64,000 nucleotides of DNA from Gottschalkiaceae bacterium SANA (GTDB lineage: Bacteria; Bacillota; Clostridia; Tissierellales; GPF-1): positions 1,550,001 to 1,614,000 of the forward strand of contig AP028876.1 of assembly GCA_036323355.1 (NCBI GenBank), read 5' to 3'. Below the pieces are notes generated by a model that searched no databases, was not told where the DNA came from, and worked only from the letters and a program-made list of their open reading frames with translations. Every line of letters begins with the position of its first letter. Position 1 is the stretch's first letter. The translations under genes and the position numbers were made by a program. Shown here piece after piece: positions 43,774 to 52,679 of this stretch.

Positions 43774-44414
43774 AAATGATGCAAGAATGTATTCCCATTG
43801 AATCGAGGCGAAATGATGTGTGGCATTGCCAATGGGATGGTAAAGATAGGATAAGAAAATGCTTTGCTGCACAAGTGGACTATTTACAGGAGAAAAGAGT
43901 CTATCGGCACTTGTTGCAAGTATCGCCTCAATTATGTCCGGATGTAATTGACTTTGACGATGTGGGAAGAGAAATGATTTTGGAGTATATTCCTGGCGTC
44001 ACGGTTTTGGAAGCACTTGAAAAGGCTGAAGAAGAAATGGATCAAGAGAGGGCGGTCGTGATTTTCACACGACTACTTGATTGGATGCAGGTGTTTTACA
44101 AGGATCAAAAGACAGAGAATAATCAAGGGATTAGGGGAGATATTAATCTTCGAAATTTCATATGGACTGAGCAGTATGTCGTTGGAATTGATTTTGAGGG
44201 ATGTTGCTTAGGTGATCGGGTTGCTGAAATTCATCGAATGATTGCCTTCTATCTTCTCTATAAGCCAGAAAAAACAAATTTCAAGTTATCGGTGGTTGGT
44301 GCTGTAATGGACATCATACTTCAAATGACGAATCGTTCTTTGTTATTTTTCTGGGAATCAGTTGAGGGAGAGATGGAAAAAATTCTTTTTAGAAGGAAGA
44401 TAGAGAATAGATAG
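43758..44414 (+). CDS. APH/choline-kinase-like small-molecule kinase
   Basis: The 218-aa protein has a compact protein-kinase-like fold as in aminoglycoside phosphotransferases: EMILEYIPGVTVLEAL (hinge), GIRGDINLRNFIW (catalytic loop with Asp and Asn; R-G-D replaces H-G-D) and VGIDFEGCCLGD (metal-binding Asp of the DFG-like motif). It overlaps mobB by 16 bases (an alternative ATG is at 43770) and ends the operon. In a salvage operon it could rephosphorylate an imported cofactor precursor; this is inference. Confidence 0.72.
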   Translation: MAAKMKMMQECIPIESRRNDVWHCQWDGKDRIRKCFAAQVDYLQEKRVYRHLLQVSPQLCPDVIDFDDVGREMILEYIPGVTVLEALEKAEEEMDQERAVVIFTRLLDWMQVFYKDQKTENNQGIRGDINLRNFIWTEQYVVGIDFEGCCLGDRVAEIHRMIAFYLLYKPEKTNFKLSVVGAVMDIILQMTNRSLLFFWESVEGEMEKILFRRKIENR

Positions 44415-44421
44415 CATATAA

Positions 44422-44447
44422 GAAGGGGCGAAAGCTCCTTTTTTTTG
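44422..44447 (+). terminator. Terminator of the ECF/MobB operon
   Basis: AAGGGGC pairs with GCTCCTT around loop GAAA and is followed by TTTTTT. Confidence 0.85.
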
Positions 44448-44547
44448 AACAAATGTAAAAATAGATTTAAGATTGTTTGATCACAACATATGCCCCACAA
44501 TTCATGATATGGTAATGTTATCAATTTTAAGCTTTGGAGGGGAATAG

Positions 44548-45351
44548 ATGATCAAATTTTTAGCATTAGATGTAGATGGGACTTTATTAAACAGCAAACG
44601 GGAAGTATGTGAATCGACTATTGAGATGATCAAAGAAGCCCAAGAAAAGGATGTCTTGGTTACGATTTGCACCGGAAGACCGGTTCAAGGTGCTGTACCT
44701 TTTGTAAAAATGTTTGGATTGCAATCGCCGATTATTGCTTATAATGGTGGGATGATTGTCGATTCAAAAACGATGGAAGTTCTTTATGAACAGGATGTAA
44801 GTGGAGAAGATGCAAGACGAATCATCGCTTTGGGCCAAGAACGAGAGACAACGATCATTATTTGGTCAAACAACCAATTGTATGTAAATGAACTGAATGA
44901 TCATGTTAATGAATACAAACAGTTGTCAGATGTTCAGCCGATAAAAATTCAGGATTATGAAGAGATTATTCAACAGGGGATTACAAAACTTCTTTGGATT
45001 GATGACGTAGAGAAGATTCGAACCTATAAAGCTGACATGCATACTCAATTACAGGAAACTGTCAACGTCGTTATTTCAAAACCGCATTATTTGGAGTTTG
45101 TCGATAAAAAGGTTTCAAAAGGCGAGGCCTTAAAACAGATTGGCGAGATCTATGGAATCAGCCGAAACGAGATGATGGCGATTGGAGATGGCGACAATGA
45201 TCTACCCATGCTTGAATATGCAGGACTGGGAGTTGCCATGGGGAATGCGCCGGATTTTGTAAAAGAGAAGGTACAATTTGTAACTGCTTCCAACGATGAA
45301 GATGGGATTGCTGTCGCAATCAGAAAATTCATTGTTACAGTTGAACGATAA
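44548..45351 (+). CDS. Cof-type HAD-superfamily phosphatase
   Basis: The 267-aa protein belongs to the Cof/YbjI group of HAD hydrolases. Motif I is DVDGTLLNSK (Asp nucleophile about 8), motif II CTGRP, a C2B cap in the middle, motif III Lys in SKGEALKQIG, and motif IV GDGDNDLPML. It likely dephosphorylates sugar phosphates, pyridoxal phosphate or flavin mononucleotide; members are promiscuous. Ribosome binding site GGAGGGG. The next gene follows 20 bases later. Confidence 0.9.
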   Translation: MIKFLALDVDGTLLNSKREVCESTIEMIKEAQEKDVLVTICTGRPVQGAVPFVKMFGLQSPIIAYNGGMIVDSKTMEVLYEQDVSGEDARRIIALGQERETTIIIWSNNQLYVNELNDHVNEYKQLSDVQPIKIQDYEEIIQQGITKLLWIDDVEKIRTYKADMHTQLQETVNVVISKPHYLEFVDKKVSKGEALKQIGEIYGISRNEMMAIGDGDNDLPMLEYAGLGVAMGNAPDFVKEKVQFVTASNDEDGIAVAIRKFIVTVER

Positions 45352-45371
45352 AAGAATGGAGGTTCACACGA

Positions 45372-45866
45372 ATGGGAAGAATCGATTCATTTGAACCCAT
45401 CATTGGGAATAAGCCCACAGTTTTAATTCTGGGCACCATGCCTAGCGTTAAGTCCTTGGAGGTTGAGGAGTATTATGGCTTTGGGCGCAATCAATTTTGG
45501 CGAATTATGGGAGATCTATTTGGATTTGATCGGAATGATCCCTATGAATTTCGAAAGGCTTGCTTGATCAAGCATGGAATTGCCGTTTGGGATGTCATGC
45601 AATCTTGTGAGCGCAAAGGCAGCCTGGACAAAGATATCAAGAATGCGGTTTATAATGACATTGCTGAATTAATCGAAAAACATCCAAGTATCAAGGTCGT
45701 AATTGCAAATGGCAGCAAGGCAAGGGATGTATATAACAGGCAGTTTCGTAAGGTCTTGCCTCAAATTGAGATGACTCCATATTATTCAACGAGCCCCGCC
45801 AATGCGATTGCTTATGACAAGAAGTTGAAACAGTGGCAAGAATTATTAGACTTGATCGATTCTTGA
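45372..45866 (+). CDS. DNA-deoxyinosine glycosylase (UDG family 6, HDG)
   Basis: The 164-aa base-excision enzyme should remove hypoxanthine from DNA. Family features are LILGTMPSVKSLEVEEYYGF (about 19-38) with the motif 1 pocket, RNQFWRIMGDLFGF, and AVWDVMQSCERKGSLDKDI. The C-terminal motif 2 lies near YYSTSPAN. GGAGG precedes the start. It appears to be co-transcribed with the HAD gene. Confidence 0.85.
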   Translation: MGRIDSFEPIIGNKPTVLILGTMPSVKSLEVEEYYGFGRNQFWRIMGDLFGFDRNDPYEFRKACLIKHGIAVWDVMQSCERKGSLDKDIKNAVYNDIAELIEKHPSIKVVIANGSKARDVYNRQFRKVLPQIEMTPYYSTSPANAIAYDKKLKQWQELLDLIDS

Positions 45867-45952
45867 GCTATGTAAATGAGTAGTTTCAAAGATGATGCAA
45901 GTGAATGAAACGATTGAGAAACTCGTATGATCGAAATTATATGGAATGAGAA

Positions 45953-45982
45953 AAGTCATCTGCATGCAGGTGATTTTTTTAT
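45953..45982 (+). terminator. Probable intrinsic terminator
   Basis: AAGTCATCT pairs with AGGTGATTT (two G-U) around GCATGC, followed by TTTT. Confidence 0.65.
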
Positions 45983-46033
45983 TGAAATAATTTCCAAAAT
46001 TTTCGCATGATCCTTCAACGAAAGGTGTAAATT

Positions 46034-46062
46034 TTCATGAGTTTTTTGCCTGATTCTATAAT
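46034..46062 (+). promoter_or_regulatory. Promoter of the alanine symporter gene
   Basis: A perfect TATAAT (46057-46062) with a weak TTCATG 17 bases upstream. The ~120-base leader ends with a hairpin (AAAACGTGT / ATACGTTTT) directly before the ribosome binding site; no known riboswitch class was recognised. Confidence 0.5.
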
Positions 46063-46187
46063 TTGTTGGAAACAGGTAGGAAATAATGAAAGAAACGTCT
46101 TTCGTTAGAACGTACGCCTGATACGGACAATTGCATCCATCAGCAAAACGTGTTACGATTCAATTTATTATACGTTTTGGAGGAACT

Positions 46188-47582
46188 ATGGAATTATTAT
46201 TGAGAATCGATTCAATGGTATGGGGACCACCACTCTTGATTTTATTGGTGGGGACTGGGATGTATTTAACTTTGCGCCTGGGCCTGTTGCAGATATTCAA
46301 ATTGCCCTTGGCAATCAAATATTTGTTTTCAAAGGATGAGGATTCCGCAAAAGGCGATGTTTCCAGTTTTGGAGCTTTATGTACGGCATTGGCGGCAACG
46401 ATTGGTACAGGGAATATTGTTGGGGTAGCGACAGCCATTAAGCTAGGGGGGCCAGGGGCTTTGTTTTGGATGTGGATCGCAGCATTCTTCGGTATGGCAA
46501 CGAAATATGCAGAAGGATTGTTGGCGGTTAAATATCGAGTGGTCGATGACAACGGAAATATGTCTGGTGGCCCCATGTATTATTTGCAGAATGGATTGAA
46601 TAACAAGTTCTTGGCGAAAATGTTTGCCCTATTTGGCATCTTTGTTGCTTGTTTTGGAATTGGTACCTTTCCGCAGGTCAATGCGATTACCTCAGTTGTA
46701 GAAACAACCTTTCATGTTCCGGTGGTTGTAACAGCAGTTGTGCTTACGGCTTTGGCAGCCATGGTTATCGTTGGAGGAATCAAGAAAATTTCAAAGGTAT
46801 CTGAAACGATTGTTCCCTTTATGGCAGTTTTTTACTTTGCTGGCGCTTTGCTTATATTGGTTTTGCATGTAGAAGCCATCCCTGCTTCCATTGACCTTGT
46901 TTTAAAGAGCGCTTTTACTCCTGTGGCAGCATCCGGTGGATTTTTGGGAGCGTCAATGATGATGGCTGTACAAAGTGGGATTGCTAGAGGAGTCTTTTCC
47001 AATGAATCTGGATTAGGCAGTTCTCCAATTGCAGCGGCTGCAGCGAAAACAAATTCCTGTGTAAGACAGGGGTTGGTTTCCATGACGGGTACTTTTATTG
47101 ACACAATTCTTATTTGCACAATGACGGGTTTGGTTTTGATTCTTACAGGGGAATGGTCCGGAGAATTAAGTGGGGCGGCCATGACAACATCAGCTTTTGC
47201 TGGAGGTTTGGGTAACATTGGCCAGTTAATCGTGACCATTGGACTGATTTTCTTTGCCTTTACAACCATTCTTGGCTGGGGATACTATGGAGAACGATGC
47301 ACGGAGTTTCTTTTTGGTGTAAAAGGTATCAAGTTTTTTAAGGTGTTTTATATTTTCATGATCGGCTTTGGTGTCTTCTTACAACTAGAAGCTATCTGGG
47401 TACTTGCCGATATCGTCAATGGCTTGATGGCGATACCCAATTTGATTGGTTTGTTAGGCTTGAGTAGTATTGTGGTTTCGGAAACCAAGAGTTATTTTCA
47501 AAATCTAAACCTTAAGGTCGGCGTTTCGGTAAGCCAGACCAGTGAAAACGGAGTGTTGGATGAAGAGAGATGGATTGTATAG
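46188..47582 (+). CDS. Sodium:alanine (glycine) symporter, AGCS family
   Basis: The 464-aa transporter takes up alanine or glycine with Na+. Family landmarks are GTGMYLTLRLGLLQ, ALAATIGTGNIVGVATAI (about 76-93), MWIAAFFGMATKYAEG, SGGPMYYLQNG, ANESGLGSSPIA-like (here SNESGLGSSPIAAAAAKT) and TTILGWGYYGERC. About eleven spans. GGAGG before ATG 46188 sets the start; the frame is open to 46131. A terminator follows. Confidence 0.93.
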   Translation: MELLLRIDSMVWGPPLLILLVGTGMYLTLRLGLLQIFKLPLAIKYLFSKDEDSAKGDVSSFGALCTALAATIGTGNIVGVATAIKLGGPGALFWMWIAAFFGMATKYAEGLLAVKYRVVDDNGNMSGGPMYYLQNGLNNKFLAKMFALFGIFVACFGIGTFPQVNAITSVVETTFHVPVVVTAVVLTALAAMVIVGGIKKISKVSETIVPFMAVFYFAGALLILVLHVEAIPASIDLVLKSAFTPVAASGGFLGASMMMAVQSGIARGVFSNESGLGSSPIAAAAAKTNSCVRQGLVSMTGTFIDTILICTMTGLVLILTGEWSGELSGAAMTTSAFAGGLGNIGQLIVTIGLIFFAFTTILGWGYYGERCTEFLFGVKGIKFFKVFYIFMIGFGVFLQLEAIWVLADIVNGLMAIPNLIGLLGLSSIVVSETKSYFQNLNLKVGVSVSQTSENGVLDEERWIV

Positions 47583-47594
47583 TATGATTTATAT

Positions 47595-47621
47595 GAGGGA
47601 AGCGAAAGCTTTCCTTTTTTT
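47595..47621 (+). terminator. Intrinsic terminator
   Basis: GGGAAGC pairs with GCTTTCC around GAAA, then a seven-base T-run. Confidence 0.88.
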
Positions 47622-47691
47622 ATAGAGATGAAACTTTTTCTATTTGAAGGCGTCTGTATGACTATCACAAGATAATATAGGAGGATTTCAG

Positions 47692-48873
47692 ATGAAAAAG
47701 AAAAGTATAATGGGATTTGCATTACTCGTGCTACTCTTGGTAACAGGGTGTTCAAATGGTGAAAAAACTGAGCCGAGTCCGCTAACAACAATGCCTACTA
47801 AGACTGAATTATCAGAGTCAGATGGGGTTGAGATGGAAAGAGTTGATCCTAAAAATTTATCGGCGCAAGCACAAAAAGATTTGGAAGATCGAAAAGGTTC
47901 GGAAGGTGCTTATGTTTTTACCGACAATGGTAAGAATTATCTGGTGGCATTTGCCGGTGAACGAAATACTGGTGGCTATGGCATAGAGATTATTGAAATT
48001 CTACAGTCAGAGTCTGAACTGGTGGTAAGTGCTGAGACATCAGAACCTGGACCAGACATGATGACAATTCAAGCCTTAACATATCCGATGGATCTTGTTG
48101 AATTGATAAATGTGGAAAATCTTGAAAATTTGTTCGTATCTCTAGAAATAGAAAATGGGACGGTAAGCCATGAAAATGACGGGAGAACTGATGAGGGGTA
48201 TTATATCTCTCCGACTTTGGATTATGAAACTGGTGATGTGATTACGATTGGAGATATTGTAGCTTTTGAAGGTTCGTATATCCACATTATCGCAGGTGAT
48301 TTGATTGAAGTATTCAGCTATGACATAAACCAAGAAGGCGAGTTCTATTTGGGTCAAAAGGTACAATTGATTAAGGGGGACCATGAAAATTATTTAGAAC
48401 CATTTCTGGTGGAAGATTTTAGTGTTCGCCATACCAATATGGGACAACTTATAAATGTACAGGAAGGCCAAGTGGTTGAGGTCGGCAATGAATCTATGAC
48501 CCTTCTTACTGAGGGACTAGAAAAGACATTTGTAACATACCAAACACCTCTTGTTTCAATTGGTGAATTTGTAGAAGTTCATTATATGAATTTTGGAGAA
48601 GGATCTGAAGACTCTATAATTGCTATTTATGGTGAGGCAAGTAAAATGGAAATGATCGTTCGAGAAGTTCATCGAACGAATAATGGTGAGTTAATCTTGT
48701 ATACTTCCGATAGGGAAAGTGAAAAGATAGATTATCATGTGTCAATTGGTGGGGGGACCGTAACGGAGTTGAATTACTCTGAAGTTCAACCAGGGGATTT
48801 TATAATTGTATATGCAGATGAAATTATGGAGTCTTATCCAGCACAAGTACAAGCACGTAGAGTGATCAAATAG
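47692..48873 (+). CDS. Lipoprotein with PrcB-like domain
   Basis: The 393-aa lipoprotein has a clean lipobox (LLVTGC, Cys about 20). A region at about 78-140 with VAFAGERNTGGYGIEIIEI matches the PrcB C-terminal domain pattern (G-x-x-x-T/N-G-G-Y-x-I-x-I), and a short acidic Thr/Ser linker precedes it. The remaining beta-rich part (about 150-393) is not recognised; it could contain OB-like strands. A role in envelope protease control is possible but unproven. AGGAGG precedes the start. Confidence 0.65.
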   Translation: MKKKSIMGFALLVLLLVTGCSNGEKTEPSPLTTMPTKTELSESDGVEMERVDPKNLSAQAQKDLEDRKGSEGAYVFTDNGKNYLVAFAGERNTGGYGIEIIEILQSESELVVSAETSEPGPDMMTIQALTYPMDLVELINVENLENLFVSLEIENGTVSHENDGRTDEGYYISPTLDYETGDVITIGDIVAFEGSYIHIIAGDLIEVFSYDINQEGEFYLGQKVQLIKGDHENYLEPFLVEDFSVRHTNMGQLINVQEGQVVEVGNESMTLLTEGLEKTFVTYQTPLVSIGEFVEVHYMNFGEGSEDSIIAIYGEASKMEMIVREVHRTNNGELILYTSDRESEKIDYHVSIGGGTVTELNYSEVQPGDFIIVYADEIMESYPAQVQARRVIK

Positions 48874-48874
48874 A

Positions 48875-48903
48875 AAAATCCAGCCCAGTGGGCTGGATTT
48901 TAT
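48875..48903. terminator. Bidirectional terminator
   Basis: AAAATCCAGCCC / GGGCTGGATTTT hairpin with T-runs on both strands, between convergent genes; it overlaps the stop codon of the minus-strand GGDEF gene. Confidence 0.9.
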
Positions 48904-50240
48904 TTTGTCTCAATTCGCATGGCATCTTTATCTTCATACATGCGACGATCGGCCATTTCAATTGCTTTTTTAAGGGAATTTTCTTCATCTGGCAACTGAA
49001 CAATGCCTATACTAGGAACGATTTGTGTTGGTGGATGTATCGTCTCTAGAGTAAAAGAAAGCAGCTCACGAATGCTTGTAGTATCCAGTGATAATTTGCA
49101 GTTTTTAAGAGACTCGATCAGAATTACCAAGAACTCATCGCCACCCAGTCGATAAACTTTCTTTTGCTTGCAAGGTAACTGATTAAGTTGATCAGCAAAT
49201 GTCACAAGAACTTGGTCACCAACATCATGTCCATAGCGATCATTGATTTGTTTGAATGAATTGATATCAAACATAAAGACAGTTACAGGTAATTGTTTCG
49301 TTGCGTTTGAGATTTTGTCCATTTGCATATTCAAGGCATGTCGATTTCCCAAATGGGTGAGAGGGTCGGTCAAAGCCTGATATTTAAGTTGATGACGGGT
49401 ATGCATGATTATAAAAACCATAAGTCCGATCATCAGGCTAATAATCATAAAGATCAAACGCATTTCTTTAAAAAACGGAATACTAGACTGCCATCCATCG
49501 ATTGGTTCCGCTGCGACAAGCCAGTGGCTATTTAGAATATTAAAGTTTAGAAGGAGGCTGTTGCGCTCGTAAATTGCTGGATCACCATAAAAAGGATTGG
49601 TTGGGAATTGTTCAGCATTGTACACAGCAATATTCAATCCAGCTTCTTTGGCAATTTGTTCCAAGTTTGTTTTGTATTGGTCAGCATCCATAACAATACT
49701 AATTTGTCCCCAATATTCACCAAATCGAGATAATGGGAGACGCGCAATAAATCCAAGTCCACCTTGTAAGAGCTTGACAGGACCGCGGAAGGTGGACTCT
49801 CCATTTTCTTTAACCAGCAGAACATCCACTTTTTGATCGTCTATTTCTGTTAAATCAACACCGATTGATTCTTCGTTTCCTTCTTGGGGATAATTCCAAA
49901 TAATGGTTGTATTTTGAAGAACACCGATATTACGGATTAAGGTTTTTTTATTCTTTAGTAGATAACCCAAGAATGCCTCGGATTCCCGATCGGTTAATTG
50001 CGGATTTGTTTCTACATAAGCCATATAGCCTTCTAAGAGATAGATGCTTTCTTGTATGGATATTTCGGCATTCGCTTGAAATTGTATAATTTGATTCATC
50101 AAATCTAAGCGTTCCTGTTTTTGACTATTCTCCGTGGCTGACTGGAGAAGGAACAGTGAAAGACTCATCAAAATGATACTCACAACACTTCCTATTAGAA
50201 ATGAGTGTAGAAATTGTCTTTTTGTGACCGGATATTTCAT
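48900..50240 (-). CDS. CHASE-domain diguanylate cyclase (GGDEF)
   Basis: The 446-aa membrane protein is a c-di-GMP synthase. It has an N-terminal span (about 12-32), an extracytoplasmic CHASE-like sensor (about 35-245; segments such as NIGVLQNTTIIWNYPQEGN and FIARLPLSR), a second span (about 254-275) and a GGDEF domain with intact RLGGDEF (about 366-372). No RxxD site is apparent ahead of it. The ligand is unknown. It is the second c-di-GMP synthase in the window. Confidence 0.88.
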   Translation of the reverse strand: MKYPVTKRQFLHSFLIGSVVSIILMSLSLFLLQSATENSQKQERLDLMNQIIQFQANAEISIQESIYLLEGYMAYVETNPQLTDRESEAFLGYLLKNKKTLIRNIGVLQNTTIIWNYPQEGNEESIGVDLTEIDDQKVDVLLVKENGESTFRGPVKLLQGGLGFIARLPLSRFGEYWGQISIVMDADQYKTNLEQIAKEAGLNIAVYNAEQFPTNPFYGDPAIYERNSLLLNFNILNSHWLVAAEPIDGWQSSIPFFKEMRLIFMIISLMIGLMVFIIMHTRHQLKYQALTDPLTHLGNRHALNMQMDKISNATKQLPVTVFMFDINSFKQINDRYGHDVGDQVLVTFADQLNQLPCKQKKVYRLGGDEFLVILIESLKNCKLSLDTTSIRELLSFTLETIHPPTQIVPSIGIVQLPDEENSLKKAIEMADRRMYEDKDAMRIETK

Positions 50241-50276
50241 CTGAACTGCCTCGCTTTATATATAATGGGTAATCAA

Positions 50277-50305
50277 ATTATACCATAATTGAGAGAATGA
50301 AACAG
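50277..50305 (-). promoter_or_regulatory. Promoter of the CHASE-GGDEF gene
   Basis: On the minus strand TATAAT is preceded by TGG (extended -10), with a weak CTGTTT 17 bases upstream. Confidence 0.5.
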
Positions 50306-50384
50306 TTGTTGAGTAGAAGGGATAAAGGCAGATGAAAGGGGTATGAAAAACATGTATCTATTATGCAAAGAAAAGGAGGGCTAA

Positions 50385-50717
50385 ATGAAGTTTTTAGTGA
50401 TTTATTATGCGACAGCTGAAGCGCAATCGAAAATGTCGGAAGACACACCAGAACAAAATGCCGCAACGATGCAAAAGTGGATGGGATGGGCGGAAAAAGT
50501 CGGTAAAAAGATGATCGATTTTGGCGCACCACTTATGATGGCAACTGAAGTTAATGCAGAGGGTAAAATAAAGCAGGGAAATGGCCATGTATCTGGCTAT
50601 ACCTTGTTTGAAGCAGCTGATCTAGAGGAAGCGGCAGCCATGCTTAAGGGGCATCCGCATTATGAAATAGATGGATGTAGAATTGAATTGCATCAATGTG
50701 TAGACTTAGGGGTGTAA
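50385..50717 (+). CDS. YCII-related (DGPF) protein
   Basis: The 110-aa ferredoxin-like-fold protein matches the YCII/DGPF family: MKFLVIYYATAEA, a helix with MQKWMGWAEKVG, the acidic/His active-site area GYTLFEAADLEEAAAML and GHPHYEIDG, with a conserved His in the usual GHP turn. Activity unknown. GGAGGG precedes the start, and a strong terminator follows. Confidence 0.82.
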   Translation: MKFLVIYYATAEAQSKMSEDTPEQNAATMQKWMGWAEKVGKKMIDFGAPLMMATEVNAEGKIKQGNGHVSGYTLFEAADLEEAAAMLKGHPHYEIDGCRIELHQCVDLGV

Positions 50718-50721
50718 GGAT

Positions 50722-50752
50722 AAAGAATGGGCGTAGCCCATTCTTTTGTTTT
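50722..50752 (+). terminator. Intrinsic terminator
   Basis: Stem AAAGAATGGGC / GCCCATTCTTT, loop GTA, then a T-rich tail. Confidence 0.88.
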
Positions 50753-50806
50753 TATAGAAATAGATGGTAGGATAAAAGAGACACAACTGACAGAAAGGAG
50801 AAAGTG

Positions 50807-51532
50807 ATGAAACCAAGACAAAGATTACAGAAGCATGCTCTTCGAAAGTTTGTGATCGGTCTACTCGTGGTTATCGCATTGATTATGGGCGGATTTATTT
50901 TTTATACCATGGATTACTATCGGGCGGATCCAGAAGTTCAAATGCTGATGAGTCGTGAAAATGATCGGATTCAAAGCGATGGAGATTTTACTTCTGTGTA
51001 TCCGAATATCGAGGAAAACAAAAAGATTGGCTTGATATTTTATCCTGGGGGTAAGGTTGAAGCACGTGCATATTTGCCTCTGTTAAAGCAACTCTCTGAT
51101 GAGGGAATCACCTGTGTTTTAAGCGAAATGCCTTTTAATCTTGCCGTATTCAATACGGATGCCGCTGATCAAGTTTATCCCTTATATCCTGAAATCGATC
51201 ATTGGTTTTTAGCGGGTCATTCTTTGGGTGGTGCTATGGCCAGTAGCTATGCAGAGAAAAATGTTGAAAAGTTGGATGGATTAATTTTACTGGGGGCATA
51301 TCCCATAAATGACGCTGATCTCCCGACTATAGCTATTTATGGAACGGAAGATATTCAGCTAGATATAGAAAAAATGAGATTGGCAGAAGAGTTTGTTATT
51401 GATGGCGGGAATCATGCATATTTCGGCAATTACGGTGAGCAGGAAGGTGATGGCCTTGCATTGATCTCACGCCAAGAACAGCAAATCATTGCAGTGAAAA
51501 CAATAATTCAGTTTCTTGAAGAAATAGACTGA
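50807..51532 (+). CDS. Membrane-anchored alpha/beta hydrolase
   Basis: The ~241-aa protein has an N-terminal span (about 15-36) and an extracytoplasmic alpha/beta-hydrolase domain. Marks are LIFYPGGKVEARAY (oxyanion loop), AGHSLGGAMAS with the nucleophilic Ser, a late Asp (YGTEDIQL) and His in GGNHAYFG. Such proteins are annotated as dienelactone-hydrolase-like; substrate unknown. GTG 50804 and ATG 50807 are adjacent; AAAGGAGAAAG fits ATG 50807. Confidence 0.85.
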   Translation: MKPRQRLQKHALRKFVIGLLVVIALIMGGFIFYTMDYYRADPEVQMLMSRENDRIQSDGDFTSVYPNIEENKKIGLIFYPGGKVEARAYLPLLKQLSDEGITCVLSEMPFNLAVFNTDAADQVYPLYPEIDHWFLAGHSLGGAMASSYAEKNVEKLDGLILLGAYPINDADLPTIAIYGTEDIQLDIEKMRLAEEFVIDGGNHAYFGNYGEQEGDGLALISRQEQQIIAVKTIIQFLEEID

Positions 51533-51579
51533 AAGATAGTGATGTATCTGGGGAAGTTATAATTATGATGGAATAAGAA

Positions 51580-51620
51580 GAGTCCTAAGGAGAGGGAGTC
51601 GACCACCTCCATAGGACTCG
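51580..51620. terminator. Hairpin between convergent genes
   Basis: GAGTCCTA pairs with TAGGACTC, with an inner GG/CC stem, between the hydrolase and the minus-strand peptidase. T-runs are weak, so terminator function is probable rather than sure. Confidence 0.6.
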
Positions 51621-51644
51621 ATTTGATTTGCTTGTTGAAATTGA

Positions 51645-52679
51645 TTATCGAACGGCAGAGTCTAAAATAGAAAATGAGATGGAATTGCAATTAATTTCTG
51701 CCATCGCGCCGTAGGGGAGGCAGATTTTAGGTTCTGTATGACCGAAGTTCATATTGGTCAGAACGGGTAAGCTTGTATGGTCAAACTCTGCAAGTACTTT
51801 TTGAATCACTTCTTTATAATCTTCATAGTGGGCTTGGTCCATGGGTTTTCCCCAGATCATGCCATTAATGCGATCGAAGATGCCCATCATACCGTAGGTG
51901 CGTAGAGCACATTCTACATACCACACGGGCGGTTTATCTTCCGAGGTTTCAAAAAAGAGAATCGCATCGTTAAAGGCTTCAGCTTGAGGGAAGAGAGCGG
52001 TCCCTCGAAGTGAATCGAATACTTCCAAACATCCACCAAGCAGATAGCCATGAACGATACCAGTCCCCTGAAGGAGGTCATATCCTTGATTGGGCTGGTA
52101 TGCTCTAGCAGTATTTTTGTTTGTCTCTACCCATGGGAGAAACTCACTGGTCCATTCTTTTGCGGGTGAAATATCTCCAATAGGAGAATCGGAAAACCAG
52201 GTTCGTTTGATGTGTTCAATGGTATAGTCATGCATGTGAAGATTCTCGGCAAAATCAACCAAGAGGGTTGGGCCATAGATGCTAGAAATACCTGCTTTTC
52301 TACAAATCATATGGGTCGTTGTGGAGTCCGAATACCCCATAAAGATCTTGGGGTTTTGTCGAATGGTATCATAGTCGATATAGGGAAGCATGCGAATACT
52401 TTCGATGCCACCGATACAAGCAATAATAGCTTTGATAGATGGATCCTTAAAAGCATTCATCAGATCTTCAGCTCGCTTTTCTGGATGGGCATAGATGAAA
52501 TCGCTCCCTTTTAGGGTATGCTCCATTTCAACAACCTCAAGACCAAAGATGGTTTCCAGACGTTCTTTTCCTTGTTGATAACGCCAAAGGATTTCTTCAT
52601 CGCCAGCACCGCCCCAGGACAGACTGATTGTTGCGACTTTGTCGCCTTTTTGTAATCGACTAGGTTTCATTAGTTTCAT
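51645..52679 (-). CDS. S66-family peptidase (LD-carboxypeptidase / MccF-like)
   Basis: The 344-aa serine peptidase belongs to family S66. The nucleophile lies in FMGYSDSTTTH (about 113-123), after IACIGGIESIRMLPYID; the Glu/His partners are in the C-terminal half (LGGCLEVFDSLRGT and NFGHTEPKICLP). Length and the CIGGIES segment favour the MccF-like subgroup, which cleaves microcin C-type toxic peptides, over the peptidoglycan-recycling LdcA group; I cannot separate them firmly. TGGAGGTG precedes the start. Monocistronic. Confidence 0.85.
   Translation of the reverse strand: MKLMKPSRLQKGDKVATISLSWGGAGDEEILWRYQQGKERLETIFGLEVVEMEHTLKGSDFIYAHPEKRAEDLMNAFKDPSIKAIIACIGGIESIRMLPYIDYDTIRQNPKIFMGYSDSTTTHMICRKAGISSIYGPTLLVDFAENLHMHDYTIEHIKRTWFSDSPIGDISPAKEWTSEFLPWVETNKNTARAYQPNQGYDLLQGTGIVHGYLLGGCLEVFDSLRGTALFPQAEAFNDAILFFETSEDKPPVWYVECALRTYGMMGIFDRINGMIWGKPMDQAHYEDYKEVIQKVLAEFDHTSLPVLTNMNFGHTEPKICLPYGAMAEINCNSISFSILDSAVR

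Noticed and set aside
46063-46187. Leader of the alanine symporter gene as a glycine riboswitch
   Set aside because: The conserved glycine-aptamer core is not visible; only a simple hairpin before the ribosome binding site is seen.
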